From the NCBI GenBank assembly GCA_026874595.1, contig CM049306.1:51100019-51164018 (forward strand): a stretch of 64,000 bases of DNA, given 5' to 3'. Position 1 is the stretch's first letter, and each line of letters begins with the position of its first letter. The stretch is from Sipunculus nudus. Its lineage: Eukaryota > Annelida > Sipuncula > Golfingiida > Sipunculidae. This document shows, one piece after another, positions 13,301 through 23,819 of the stretch. A program made the translations under genes and the position numbers. The notes under the pieces were generated by a model. It did not search any database and had not been told where the DNA came from. It was given only the letters and a program-made list of their open reading frames with translations.

Positions 13301-14557
13301 GTGTAAGCTGTCAGAGTATTCCATGGGAACTAGTACTAAAAAATTACTTCTTCAGCTTTACAAATATTTTCTGAATATGTTCACACAGTGAATGTTTTTA
13401 TTATCATGTTGTCAGTGGATGTGTTTCCCTTAAGTTCAGATAAGCAAGTATCCTCTTAGCTAAACAGTATATTTACCATATGAAATGTAATGAGAAATTA
13501 CCAAAATTGGAACATTTTAAATTAAAAATCAATGCATATGTAAAAAAAGAGCAAATATTGGCAATGAAAGAAAATAGAAAGCAAGAATTTTATGACAGAT
13601 GGGAAAATTACTGGATATAGATTAGTAACAGTATAATGACATTCATGTTGATATGTGTTCAGTGTATTAATTGTGTGTCTATTATTTTTTGACTGGTATT
13701 GTATTGTTGATGTATAATCTCTGTATTTATGTTATCCTAATAAAAAAAAAAAGAAAAGTCTAATGAACTTCCAACCTCCACTTAATGATCAGTGGAGGTT
13801 GGAAGTTCATTAGTCATACACTAACTGGAGGAAAACTAAAACCTGATCATTTTTCTTGTTCAGTAGAAAGATACAAGTTATTACCCATAAGATATTTTAT
13901 TTTTGTGTATAAGTTTTGTCATAGGAGTCTTTAACATGGTCAAGATAATACTACCCTGGTTTGTAAGCTGTCCTTGTACTTGTTATACATCTTTAATTAT
14001 AGCTGTATTCTGCGTGATACTTTGTGATACAGTCCTCATGGAGATTTTCAAAATGAATTGAATGGCCCTAGGCAACTTGAGCAGCATTCATATGTAACAT
14101 AATGAAACTATTTGCATTTTCATAAATATTTTAGACGCACTACAATGACAGCAGACGAATTCCGAAGTGCCACCTACTCACAAATCAAGGAAGGTGGTGG
14201 TAAGTCCTTGTAACACTTTTGTTATCATTTATATACAATTCTGTTCTGGTATTTTAAGGCTTTATTAAAGAGGCTCTTAAGTTTATTTTATGTTCTGTGG
14301 TGTAGATATACATGTGTCATAAACCTTGGTAGATGAAAATTGCAGTAGTTCATAAAACATTGTGTATTCTATCAAATTTGTCCTTGTTGATCCATTTGTT
14401 AACAACAAAGAGAACATTTTACTATGATATTGAGAAAAATTTTTATACATAAGGGTTATACTAAAACATGTTCTGCATATTTGAAATTTGTAAAGGGTGA
14501 AAGATAAAAGGCTTTAATAGATAGCCAGCATATAGTTCTGCTCATAGGTATATATAA

Positions 14558-14597
<40 letters not shown>

Positions 14598-17500
14598 CAC
14601 AAATACTTTTAAAACTGGTTATCCAGAGTTTACATTGCATATTGTATGTTAATATGGAAATATTTTGTGCTGTATCATTTTGCTTAAAATATTCCGGTTT
14701 ATTGAGATATTCATCTTATATTTTAGGAATACATATGTGGAATTAAATTTAATTTAAATGAACAGTAGAATTGAATTTTGAAAAGGGATTTATGTGAAAT
14801 AATTGAATGCTGTGTTCATTCCTGTTAGTTATCTTTTATATACAGTGAAACCCCGGGCTGCGGACACCCATCTTGGTTGGACACTAGTGGATAGTCTTCA
14901 GTACAACCAAATATTTTTGCTTCTTTAAGAACCCCTTCAGTACAGACACCCCCCTAATCAAGGCAACAGACACTTTTCCTCCGCCCAACAGTTAAAATCT
15001 CCCATGCTAATGGACACACAAATGGCTGCCTTGGCCTGTGGCATTTCAAATACTTTATAATACAATTATGTTCGGCTTCTAGTAAGCTTCTTACCACTTT
15101 AAACGTTTTCATTATTTTTAAACAAATAGCTATGGTGACAAAACAAAAAACATTCCACTCCATTTAACTTGAAGTTTGAAATTTGATACAAAACTTGACA
15201 ATATTTAGAGTTCCCATTATGCTGAGCTTTGACTGAAATGAAATAGTCATCCTGATTCTGGGCCATATTATTCTCTCATTGGCCCAGGACCGAGGATGAT
15301 AATGTAGTTGTCAGGTGTTCTACACATGGACCAGGGCTCAGTTAGGCTTTTGATCAAAGGCGATCCATGACATTTGTTATTCACCTGTTTGGTGATTTTT
15401 GTGGTCATTCATTACTAAAAATGATGAACTTGTAATTTCTTTGAGTTGTTTATGTGACAACCCTATTAAATGGAGTTTTTACAGTAAGGATGATAACTTG
15501 ACTCATTGCCCTGACATGAGCCAATTACCAATGGTATCACATACTCCTCATTGAAACGAATCACGCGGACCAATCACAGAGGATGTAGAATGCACCTTTA
15601 ATTCATTCATTTTTATTCACTTTGCCATAGCAAAGAATGTTAACATATCCAGGATTAAGAAATGATGAGACATGATAGAAATCATTTTATTTAATATGTG
15701 ATTCCTTTAAGATTAACAGAGGACTCAGTATTTTAGAAATTTAACAGAAATATGAGAAATGTGTCAAAAACATGGTGTGTCTCTAAGTCCTGCCACTCAG
15801 TGAATATTGGAATATATATCTGAATCAAATAATGATGTTAATGACCCAATCAATAATTCATGTTGCAGCTTCATAAATAAAACAAATTAATGAAGTTTTT
15901 CATTATGTCTTTGTCCCTTGACTTGTGACCCTACCCCCTCTGGGGCAGACACCCCACTATAATGGACAAAGTGTTTAGACCCGTGACTGTTCGCTAAAGA
16001 GGGGTTTCACTGTACTTATATAAATTATTTTTATATTTGTTCTCAAAATAAATTCACAAATTTCTATGAACCTGATCTAATATGAAAGTTTGGTTTATTT
16101 TGTACAGGGAGCAGTGCCTGGTGCCCAAAGATCTATTTCAACCACCGTTGTTTTTCGGGGCCGTTCCTGAGCAAGAGCCGTATTGCAGAGTTACCTAAGT
16201 GTGTGGGTCCTGGTCCTGTCATCCTGGTTCTGAAGGAGGTCCTGTCAATGCTCATTAACGTGGCGTACAAGTCCAGCAGAGTCCTGCGGGAAATACAGAT
16301 TGAGGGACCTGCCAATCCCAGCATGCACCAGCAAGTCTTGAAAGCAAAGTGAGTCCAAGTGTAATAAATTTAATATTTTATGCACAGAACCTGAGTTATG
16401 TTTATAGTTTAACCTGAATAATGTGGATTGTTTGATAGTAATTTAGATCATACCTTTCCTATAAAAACTTTTTCTCAAACAAAGGATGATGCACATACCA
16501 TTCACTATCCTCTCTGTTTTGCTATCCCAGCTATTAATTTTAAGTTCTGTTCTATTTGCTAATATCTTGAATTTCTGATGTGTAAGCTGAAACAGACAGT
16601 AAATGGATATTGAGTCAAGTTGGCTAATATTTTTGTATTTAATGTATTTTGTAAGATTAAAATTAAATTTGTTCACTGAAAAGGTCACAATTCTGTTGAA
16701 ATCAAAGTTTCTGTCGCTTGATGGTTTGGTCGTAACAAATATGAAACAACTGGAGGTTGACAGGTTCAGCCAGCACTCCTTTCCCTTCTAAAGTGGTGTT
16801 TCCATGTGTGCTTATATGCGTAAAAATCACTCCTATGATTTTGTAACTGGGGTGTTTCCATGTGTTCATCAACGTGTGTGCATATATACGTGGAAATTGC
16901 CACAGGACCGATTTTTACACATAGGGTCTGCGTGAACTCAGGGAATTGGGGTAAAATGACTTCACCATCTTTTTGTGAGGGGCCTGCTCAATCCACAGTA
17001 CAAATGTAGTCTGCCAGTTCATGCATATACATTCACATGGAAACACCTTTTTCTTCACGCACATATGCCAATACTCGCACATGAAAACACTGTAAGTCTG
17101 AAGTCCTGGTGTGGATGCAATATGTCAAGATGAATATTCCTTAACATATGCATTATCGATTGTACCATTAAGGAAATACAGAATACATTTACAGTAATTT
17201 ACACTTTTACATATAGCTTATACTCTGATTGATCAAATTTTTCATGAAAGTGTTTTGTTTTATCAGATATAAGGGGAAGAGTTACCGGGCTATGGTTGAG
17301 TTCTGCAGACAAGCTGATCAGGTTGAAGACTTTTGCCGACAGACCTGTATAAAATTGGAATGCTGCCCATACCTGTTCAGCCCCAAATTTGTCAATGGAA
17401 ACTGCCCAGAGAGATGCTCACAACTCACAAAGACAAAATACAGTGAGTTCAGTTCAAGTGACAGTGATCATAAGGTTAACATGATTTTATATGTCCACAG

Positions 17501-20049
17501 AAGGGATCATATAGGAAAACCTAACGTTTTATAATCTGAGGAAGAATTCTTTAACAGATGCAGTTATTAGAATACTCAGTTACATGAACGTTTTGTTCAA
17601 GGTAACAGTTGTAAAGATGATACTACTCACAGTAGATAGAAATAATTAAGGATTGGAGAGGATTTTGCATAATGTAGGACTTATTTTGCATGTATACATT
17701 TGCATAACTTCTTCGATCATGTATTGTTTACAGATTAAAACATATTTTTTTATGTCAGGCTTCTTGGTCTTTGTGCTGTGTAAATAGATTTGTACCTTAC
17801 TCTATATGGTTTTGAGAACCCTACTTATTAATTGTAATGATTATCAACAGCATACTACTATGGTAAGAAGAAGAAGAGGAAGATAGGAAGACCCCCAGGT
17901 GGTCATAGTAATCTTGAATTCGGGCCAAAGAAACCAGGAAAGAGACGAAAGCGCAGACGTATATGTCTGGTTCACAGGAAGAAGCATGTATCAATGGACG
18001 GAGAATCCCCCGAGAGAGAGGTCGGGGTCAAACTCCACATTGGGCGCCCACTGGGTCCTGATGGGGCAGAGGGGACAGAACATGTACCTGTGAGAAAGAA
18101 ACGTAAATACACCCGACATCTACCACCACCCACTGATATAAAAACCAGAGGGGCCAAACTACCGAATTTTAACCTCAGTCAACGCACCCGTCGAAAACGT
18201 CAGGTGATTGAGCAGCCCATGGATGAAGAGCCTTGTATCCAAGAACAGGAATATGAACCACCACCGGTAAGACTTTATATGAATTAGCCCACAGGGTGTT
18301 TGTAAATAAACCAAGCCCTTACTCAAGGGATGGAAACAATCTGCCATTTTGAGAGTTTTGAGACTTGGTGTTGGCAGTTTTCTGGAGGAAAAAAAGCATT
18401 CAGTTTCCTTGAGTTCAGTTCATTATATGTCTCTTGGTTTCTCTCATTGATCATTATGTTATTTTGCTGTAATGGCTGCCAACTTAGGATTTGAGGCCAG
18501 AGCAAATATAGGTCAAGGTAATGGCTCCTTTAAATATGTTTTGTTGATAAAATTATGTTTGAAATGATGCAGTGCTTTTAAAAAAAAAAAGTTATAATAT
18601 AAAAAAAAATATGAAAGAAGTTGCATTTTGCTATGTGGTCTTAAGTGAAAATGCTCCCCAAAATAGGGACTTTGATCTGTGTTGTGCCAGTAGAAAAAGT
18701 GGTAGTGAGCTTTTGCAGAAATCATGCATGGTAGACATTTGTAATTTCTTTAAAATACAGATGTACTTAATCCATGTTCAGGTGTACTTAATCCATGTTC
18801 ACCTGGCAGCATTGACCAATTGTGTTTCAGACACCAAGAGAGGATTCATTGGTGCTGGATTCAAACCCACTGCAGTGGTCTGTGCAGAAAGTGGTAGACT
18901 TCATTAAATCCACAGACTGTGCCAACCTGGCCAGAATCTTCATGGAACAGGTCAGTACTCAAAGGTTATCAAATACCAACCCTAGTTTTCCATGACTGAA
19001 TCACCAAATAACAGGTCAACACACAACAAGTCCCAAGTAAACTATGACTAACCCACCATAATCTTCATGAAACAGGTCCATACACAAAAAAAACAATCAT
19101 AAAGCCAGATTAACTACAGAAGAATCGTCAAGGAACAGGTCAGTACACAACCCCCGCCACATACAAACCTACTGTAACATCAACCCAGGGTGTCTCCTGG
19201 TTCAGTGAAAAACCTGTAAAGTCGGAGAATTTGAAACATGACACCTTGGATCCTTGAAAGTCATTGAAATTTCGTGTGCACAGTCCTTTTTGACATCAAG
19301 TTTGAATAAATCTACACCCTGAGAATCCTCAAGCAGCAAGTCAATAGAAATAACCAGCCATATACAAAGCCAACCCAGCTAGTGCTCCATCCTTTCACTT
19401 GTACGAGTATACACAGATTAAATACTATCAATAATATGAAACACATGGAGAAATCCTTTAAAGTGCAAAATGATGAATTTGCAAGTTATTATCAATTTTC
19501 ATAAATTCAGCAATAAGCAAAATGCTTGTAGGCATTTAAGCAAATTTTTTAAAGTTAATCATGAAATTTTCCGACAGCCAGCCTTTTGAAAGCATGCTTA
19601 CTGCAAGTCTTTAACATAGAGAAATACGTTTTTACATTAGAAAGATACCAGAGGAATCATAGGCATGACATTTCACAAGCATATTTATTCCTGATAATTT
19701 TGTCATACTCTTGATAGGAAGGTGCCTATAAAGTAATTGTAGAAAACCTAAGTTAACACTGAATGATAGAGACATGAGTCTCTGACAATAACCAACACAC
19801 ACACACACGCACACACACACACACACACATATATATCAAACGAGTATTTGATATAGTTATGTAGAAGAAATTGATTTTCTAGTTAATGATGATATGATAT
19901 TTTTACAGGAGATCGATGGCCAAGCTCTTCTTCTGCTTAATCTACCCACCATTCAAGAACACATGGAACTTAAATTGGGACCAGCAGTCAAGTTATGTCA
20001 TCACATTGAGAGGGTCAAGATAGCCTTCTATGAACAGTTTGCATCTTAA
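5497..20049 (+). CDS. SFMBT: SFMBT: Scm-like protein with four MBT repeats (15 exons)
   Basis: Polycomb-group chromatin protein; in flies it forms the Pho-repressive complex with Pho, and vertebrate SFMBT1/2 act as nuclear co-repressors. Exons: 5497-7305, 7846-7943, 8266-8506, 9542-9630, 10140-10380, 10846-10955, 11701-11956, 12282-12364, 12977-13251, 14135-14199, 16108-16348, 17267-17442, 17851-18266, 18831-18950, 19909-20049. All borders are GT/AG, every phase agrees, and the 4,361 nt give one open frame of 1,452 residues (plus a split first codon) ending in TAA. Domain order counted from the split codon: Gln/Pro-rich 1-604, MBT1 about 605-717, MBT2 717-827, MBT3 827-949, MBT4 949-1050, SLED 1090-1228, basic AT-hook-like tract 1229-1367, SAM 1380-1450. 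The C-terminal half is very close to vertebrate SFMBT1/2 as I remember them. The N-terminus is incomplete. Confidence 0.96.
7846..8506 (+). CDS. SFMBT: SFMBT exons encoding MBT repeat 1
   Basis: Two exons, 7846-7943 and 8266-8506. The short exon encodes the N-terminal arm ([17 protein letters not shown], then FAHV). The long one encodes the barrel core ([49 protein letters not shown]). The motifs match the first MBT of vertebrate SFMBT proteins closely, including the YEGYGDE...DFW segment, so this repeat keeps aromatic residues at its pocket positions. Phases are 1 in, 0 between, 1 out. Reading past the donor at 8507 gives an in-frame extension to a stop at 8644, which would be intron retention. 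Confidence 0.95.
9542..10380 (+). CDS. SFMBT: SFMBT exons encoding MBT repeat 2
   Basis: Exons 9542-9630 and 10140-10380. The short exon gives the arm ([20 protein letters not shown]). The long exon gives the core ([49 protein letters not shown]). Both lengths and phases copy the MBT1 pair; the long exon is again exactly 241 nt. The acidic and aromatic pocket residues are only partly present, as in the second repeat of vertebrate SFMBT, which is thought not to bind methyl-lysine. Confidence 0.95.
10846..11956 (+). CDS. SFMBT: SFMBT exons encoding MBT repeat 3
   Basis: Exons 10846-10955 and 11701-11956. The arm is Glu-rich ([17 protein letters not shown], then IPAHIFK). The core reads [40 protein letters not shown], then GIFPVHWC and LTAPKG. 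The DDL segment and missing DGW motif also mark the third repeat of vertebrate SFMBT1, which helps assign orthology. The acceptor at 11701 follows ATATATCCAG. The donor at 11957 is GTAGAC, weaker than the others. Confidence 0.94.
12282..13251 (+). CDS. SFMBT: SFMBT exons encoding MBT repeat 4
   Basis: Exons 12282-12364 and 12977-13251. The arm is [18 protein letters not shown]. The core begins [20 protein letters not shown], continues VCAATITRI and [15 protein letters not shown], and ends EIFPVGWCE and PLRPPRKF. The Asp of the methyl-lysine pocket (AVDPEHP) is present, but the aromatic cage normally supplied by a HFDGWD..Y-type segment is replaced by HLDSSSKIV. The long exon continues into a basic tail ([11 protein letters not shown]) and ends in phase 2, breaking the alternation seen in the first three repeats. 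Confidence 0.94.
13453..13758 (+). mobile_element. 5'-truncated L1-like retrotransposon 3' end with poly(A)
   Basis: A 56-codon open frame (13453-13620) ends [18 protein letters not shown] and stop, which is how many L1-type ORF2 proteins end (a Trp/Phe-rich tail after a Lys-rich helix). An AT-rich untranslated stretch and AATAAAAAAAAAAA follow at about 13738-13752. It sits in the same orientation as SFMBT in the intron after MBT4. Upstream of 13453 the frame is lost, as expected for a 5'-truncated insertion. Confidence 0.55.
13760..13813. repeat. Perfect inverted repeat, 23-bp arms, 8-nt loop
   Basis: Arms 13760-13782 and 13791-13813 are exact reverse complements around TAATGATC. It lies in the SFMBT intron directly after the poly(A) of the L1-like fragment. 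The arms are unbroken, so it is recent or kept. Confidence 0.97.
14135..14199 (+). CDS. SFMBT: SFMBT linker exon between MBT4 and SLED
   Basis: A 65-nt exon encoding [20 protein letters not shown] between the MBT block and the SLED domain. The acceptor is ATATTTTAG and the donor GTAAGT. The codons split at both ends (phase 2 in, phase 1 out) agree with its neighbours. It corresponds to the poorly conserved linker of other SFMBT proteins. Confidence 0.88.
14559..14592. repeat. AT microsatellite
   Basis: (TA)n of roughly 34 bp in the long SFMBT intron 14200-16107. Confidence 0.9.
14841..16014. mobile_element. Non-autonomous pogo/Tc1-mariner-like element in an SFMBT intron
   Basis: The ends are TACAGTGAAACCCC on the left and its reverse complement on the right, including the flanking TA expected as target duplication. 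Weaker inverted matches continue inward (GCGGACA against GCGAACA, several GGACACCCC-like motifs). The 1.17-kb interior has no long open frame and no recognisable transposase. CAGTGAAACC-type termini with TA duplication suit pogo/Tigger-like elements; the family call is inference. Confidence 0.7.
16108..17442 (+). CDS. SFMBT: SFMBT exons encoding the SLED domain
   Basis: Exons 16108-16348 and 17267-17442 encode the SLED (Scm-like embedded domain) region found in SFMBT and SCM proteins and linked in SCML2 to double-stranded DNA binding. Visible family signatures are [48 protein letters not shown], then [34 protein letters not shown] and LTKTKY. The cysteines are conserved with vertebrate SFMBT. 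The intron between them is phase 2. Confidence 0.95.
17851..18266 (+). CDS. SFMBT: SFMBT exon: basic, AT-hook-like tract
   Basis: A 416-nt exon that starts [25 protein letters not shown] within a Lys/Arg run resembles an AT-hook core, and KRRKRRR further on looks like a bipartite nuclear localisation signal. The start is nearly identical to vertebrate SFMBT. The rest is charged and probably disordered, with a second basic cluster (TRRKRQ) and an acidic, Pro-rich end. Donor CCG|GTAAGA. Confidence 0.93.
18831..20049 (+). CDS. SFMBT: SFMBT exons encoding the C-terminal SAM domain and stop
   Basis: Exons 18831-18950 and 19909-20049 together form a SAM domain: [62 protein letters not shown], ending YEQFAS and TAA at 20047-20049. 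SAM domains of SFMBT, Scm and Ph mediate the polymer-type contacts between Polycomb complexes. Residues [16 protein letters not shown] and LGPA.KLCHHIE are those of vertebrate SFMBT. The intron between the exons (18951-19908) carries duplicated copies of the exon 14 donor, reported in the findings. Confidence 0.96.
18939..19153 (+). repeat. Tandem copies of the exon 14 donor border in SFMBT intron 14
   Basis: The real border, AATCTTCATGGAACAG followed by GTCAGTAC, is copied with its GT at 19015, 19076 and 19139, spacing 64, 61 and 63 bp from the real GT at 18951. The copies at 19076 and 19139 keep nearly all of the last 16 exon bases and the first 10 intron bases. A more worn copy lies near 19322-19345. 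Confidence 0.75.
19793..19837. repeat. CA microsatellite with TA tail
   Basis: (CA)n with one CG interruption, about 70 bp upstream of the last SFMBT exon. Confidence 0.92.
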
Positions 20050-20625
20050 AAATGTGCTGAAAGTGTTTTGTTATGTAGCTTCTGTACTTGAAAATTCCGT
20101 GAAATGGACACCTAGCTGTGCTTTTTCATGCTTTCCATTGGGAACAGGGTGTCAACATCTTGACAATGGAAATGTCGCCACAAGGACAGATGGAGATTTC
20201 TGGGAACTACGTTTGTTCCTTTGTTGAGATAAAGTGTAACAAGTAAAGAACTGAAACGTTCACCAGCCGCTATCAGGTGTTATGAGTTTGAACTGTGATA
20301 CAAGTTTGAGACAAGTTTGCTATTGGGCTTTCATGTACATTGAGCTTGGTAGGTGTTTAGAGACGGCGTTCGGACATAGAATATGTAAGAGCTGGGTCAC
20401 GCGTGTGGTTATGTCGTCAGGTCGACGTGAGATGAATGTGTTGGTGCTAGTGCAGTTTGATTTGAGCTCTTTTGAGCAACTGTTGTTCGTGTTTCTTTCT
20501 TGAGAACAGAAGTGCGCCCATGTTTAGAGTGATCTATCAAGTGTATTAGTTTTTATGATATATATGTATCGGCATACATTTTAAATATTTTCAAATATTG
20601 CTTGCAATATGTACAGTGAAGGGAC

Positions 20626-20631
20626 AATAAA
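20626..20631 (+). terminator. Likely SFMBT poly(A) signal
   Basis: AATAAA 577 nt after the stop, followed within 10-20 nt by a GT-rich stretch (GTCGTGTGTATG). A second AATAAA at 21766-21771, followed by a T-rich stretch, could serve a longer form. Confidence 0.5.
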
Positions 20632-22413
20632 GATGTCGTGTGTATGACAGCTATGAATCGCATGTATCGCGTTTACATGTGTGTAATCAGAATTGTCATT
20701 CAGTTATCAAACCAGAGCTTATACTACATTTATATATATTTACTCATTCATACATATGCATACAGAAACGGATCATAGCCGTTTTTTACTGGCTTTTATA
20801 CGAAAAAAAATGCACAATATAAGGTCACTTTATTTGCCACATATAGCTTCAGCTGATAGTCGCGTTGAGCGAAAGAAATTTTGTTATTGTTACATGACGG
20901 TGATCTGTTTATGTTTTACCTGAGACAAATGCTTGTTTAGGTAGATATATGTTTCGCAATGTTAAAACATAATGTAGACCGTAATATATCATACACATAG
21001 CACTTGCATACTAATCCAGAAGAGTACATGTGAATAAAAAACGTCGTGTCACACCATTCTTGCCTTAAAATCATGTACAAGCTTTGTTTTGTATTTTAGA
21101 AGTATGATGCACAGTACACAAGGACCAAGTTATTATTTATGATACCAATTTATTTTCCTGTGAGCGGTGTCCAGACATTTCTGTGAGGAGGCGAGCATGC
21201 TATGTAAGCCTATTATCCTGTGCCTGTAGCGCTGCATTATACAAATTAAAGCAAGGACCAGGATTTAAAGTCTTGTATACCGGTGACCGCGGAAATTGTT
21301 CCAGGTAAAAACGCGTAAAGCATATACACTATATGCATCAATTACATTTAAGTGCAAATAACAGGAGTATAATGTTGGATAAGTTTTACTGATACACATA
21401 TTCTCAGTTTGGCATTGCCGTCTGGATAAGTTGAAATAGCATCTTGGAACTCGAGAAGGTGAAACAGGAACTGTTTACTAGTTGACAGAACTGTTAACCA
21501 CCGAAAGGTGGTTATAATTAGAGAAATATGGTGAGCTCAGAATGTCAAAATACCTGTTTTATACATGTTATGTGACAGTTTATGACCGGATACAATGTTT
21601 TATATCATCATTTCTGTTGCCATGGTATCACAGGCCGGGCGGACTACAGGAATAATGGTTGGAACTTGTTAAGCCATTCGTCCAACCGTCCATCAATGTC
21701 CGACCAGGTTTTATTCTGTACTGGAGTTATTATGCTCTGGTCTCATTTATATGTTCATTTGTGACAATAAATCATAATGAATATGTCTTCTGTTTGATTT
21801 GATGCTGCATAGAATTTTATGATGTGAACTGAAACAAATTGTTGCTTATTTATTAACTCGTAGAAATCATGAAGTCCTAAATGGAAGGTTCAATACATGA
21901 AGTATACCTTTTACGTCTTAAAATATTATGGTATCTCCAATATTTCCTTCTACAACCGTTCGCTTATACTTTTATACTCCGTTGTGAAAAGACTTTAATA
22001 AAGCTGAATAAAATGTTAGACAAGTCTGATACATTTTAGGCACCATCCCACATATGCACTTAGGGGGTGATTATAAGATTCATTCGATCTATATTTGTGA
22101 AAGAAGGAAACCCATAATGATCTCTGTTATCTCAGTTTGTATAGACTTTGTTCAGTTATGTCAAACTAATACGCAGTAATACTATGTTTAAATACGTGTG
22201 TATCTGTAAAACAGTGAATAGTACACGAAGCCCATGTCGCTTCAAATGCGTGCTTACTGCATGTATATGTCAGTAACCTGTACAACCACAGTCGCTTTAA
22301 TCGGTATTTCTGGCTGATATTTGGCCAAAAACAAGGTAAAATAAGATGTAAACAGGCGGTTTAACGCCCACCAATAACGATTCATGCGACTGATGCAACA
22401 GTACCAGGAGTGC

Positions 22414-22467
22414 TACTGGCCTTTCCTGGCAGCTGCCAGGATAGGTCAGTGCCAGGAAAGGCCAGTA
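22414..22467. repeat. Perfect 18-bp-arm hairpin
   Basis: Arms 22414-22431 and 22450-22467 are exact reverse complements (TACTGGCCTTTCCTGGCA and its complement) around an 18-nt loop. The loop itself contains another CTGCCAGGA copy of the arm core, so alternative pairings are possible. Confidence 0.97.
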
Positions 22468-22655
22468 ATGGAGCCAGGGGTTACCCCCGATTAACTGGTG
22501 TTCTTACTCACGGTATTAAAGGCTGCTGACTGCTAATCACGTGTAGTATTTGTTCAAGCAATTTTGAGTAATTAGCAGTACAAGTCAAGTGTGAAATACT
22601 TGATATGATCTAACCATGTTAAGTGAAACCAACTGAAACCAGTACCCCTGCAAGG

Positions 22656-22660
<5 letters not shown>

Positions 22661-22728
<68 letters not shown>

Positions 22729-22920
22729 TGGAGAGGGCTGTGAATGCAAGAGTGAGTGAGTAAGGACTGTGTGTAAATCGACAAATATATCTATATTGAC
22801 AAAGAGAAATGGAGAAAGAGGAAAAGAGAGAGAGAGAGAATGAGCGGTGTGTATATAGGTAAATATATATCTTTGACAGAGAGATGGAGAGAGAGGAAGA
22901 GAGGGACAGAAGGAGATAGA

Positions 22921-22975
<55 letters not shown>

Positions 22976-23079
22976 ATATATATGAGACCGAGAAAGAGCC
23001 GTGTGTATATAGATGAATATATTGACGGAGAGATGGAGAGAGGATGAGACAAAAGACAAGAAGATATATATATAAATAA

Positions 23080-23128
<49 letters not shown>

Positions 23129-23152
23129 AATAAAGAGAGAGAGAGAGAGAGA

Positions 23153-23192
<40 letters not shown>
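22661..23192. repeat. Compound microsatellite block (GA, TA, TG)
   Basis: (GA)n at 22661-22723, (TA)n then (TG)n at 22923-22977, AT-rich repeats at 23063-23130, then (GA)n(TG)n(GA)n to 23192. Between them are three imperfect copies of a roughly 100-bp GA-rich unit containing GACAGAGAGATGGAGAGAG-like text, so the block also grew by larger duplications. Confidence 0.85.
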
Positions 23193-23197
<5 letters not shown>

Positions 23198-23639
23198 TTG
23201 TGAATGCAAGAGTAAGTTACCAAACCTTCTCTAATCAGATTAAGTAGTTAGCAAGAGCTGTGATAAGCCATTGTACTGTAGCTTTTGTTCTCGCATGTGA
23301 CGAAGGACCCATCAAAAGTCTCACTGGAGGCATGGTGATCCTAAAACTCTCCCACCTCCTCTCCCTCTCTTGCTTTATTTTAAATGATCGCTCAATCAGA
23401 TATTTATTTCATATATTATAATTAAATGATATTTTTAACGAAATTCCTCTCATTTTATAGAATTATTTCCCCTCATTTGAATGATCAATCAATCTGCTGG
23501 GAATGTTAATTTGTATGTATACCGTACATTGAAATACGTTAACGTACACCTCATGAAAAACCCACTTATCTTCAACCAATATAACAATTTTGAGGGAATA
23601 AGTAATATTCAAGTTTCATGAGAGCCATTGCGTCCATGC

Positions 23640-23819
23640 CTAGCAGCACCTATCTCGCTTGGTATAAACCAGCGCGCCCAGCCCTACAACACCAATCCCG
23701 ACCACGCCCAGCAACCACGCGCCCATCCCGACCGAGCTCATTACGACTGACACCGTGTAAGGGACTAGTCGATTGACACAGAACCCCAATGACTGTGTTG
23801 CCTGAGTCTCTATAGGCGT
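23640..23819 (-). CDS. Possible terminal exon of an unidentified membrane protein
   Basis: On the minus strand a strong acceptor (TTTTATTTTCAG) opens a 59-codon frame ending in TAG. The product has a glycine-rich hydrophobic segment (MGAWLLGVVGIGVVGLGALV) followed by YTKRDRCC, the layout of a single membrane anchor with a short basic, cysteine-ending cytoplasmic tail. The stretch is GC-rich inside AT-rich DNA, as expected for coding sequence. An AATAAA on the same strand lies about 230 nt downstream (23403-23408). I found no upstream exons and do not recognise the family. Confidence 0.35.
   Translation of the reverse strand, partial: TPIETQATQSLGFCVNRLVPYTVSVVMSSVGMGAWLLGVVGIGVVGLGALVYTKRDRCC

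Larger units (their letters stand above)
20640..23400. other. Intergenic, no gene seen; hairpin and microsatellites
   Basis: No supported exon on either strand. It contains a perfect hairpin (22414-22467) and a 500-bp block of GA, TA and TG repeats (22661-23192). Long minus-strand frames across that block encode only Ser-Leu and Tyr-Ile repeats and are artefacts. Confidence 0.7.

Noticed and set aside
19130-19165. Alternative short exon after the duplicated donor
   Set aside because: The copies lack an upstream acceptor with a polypyrimidine tract, so they are decoy donors rather than exons.
22572-23209. Long minus-strand frames rich in Ser-Leu and Tyr-Ile
   Set aside because: Direct translation of GA and TA microsatellites; no complexity, no splice context.
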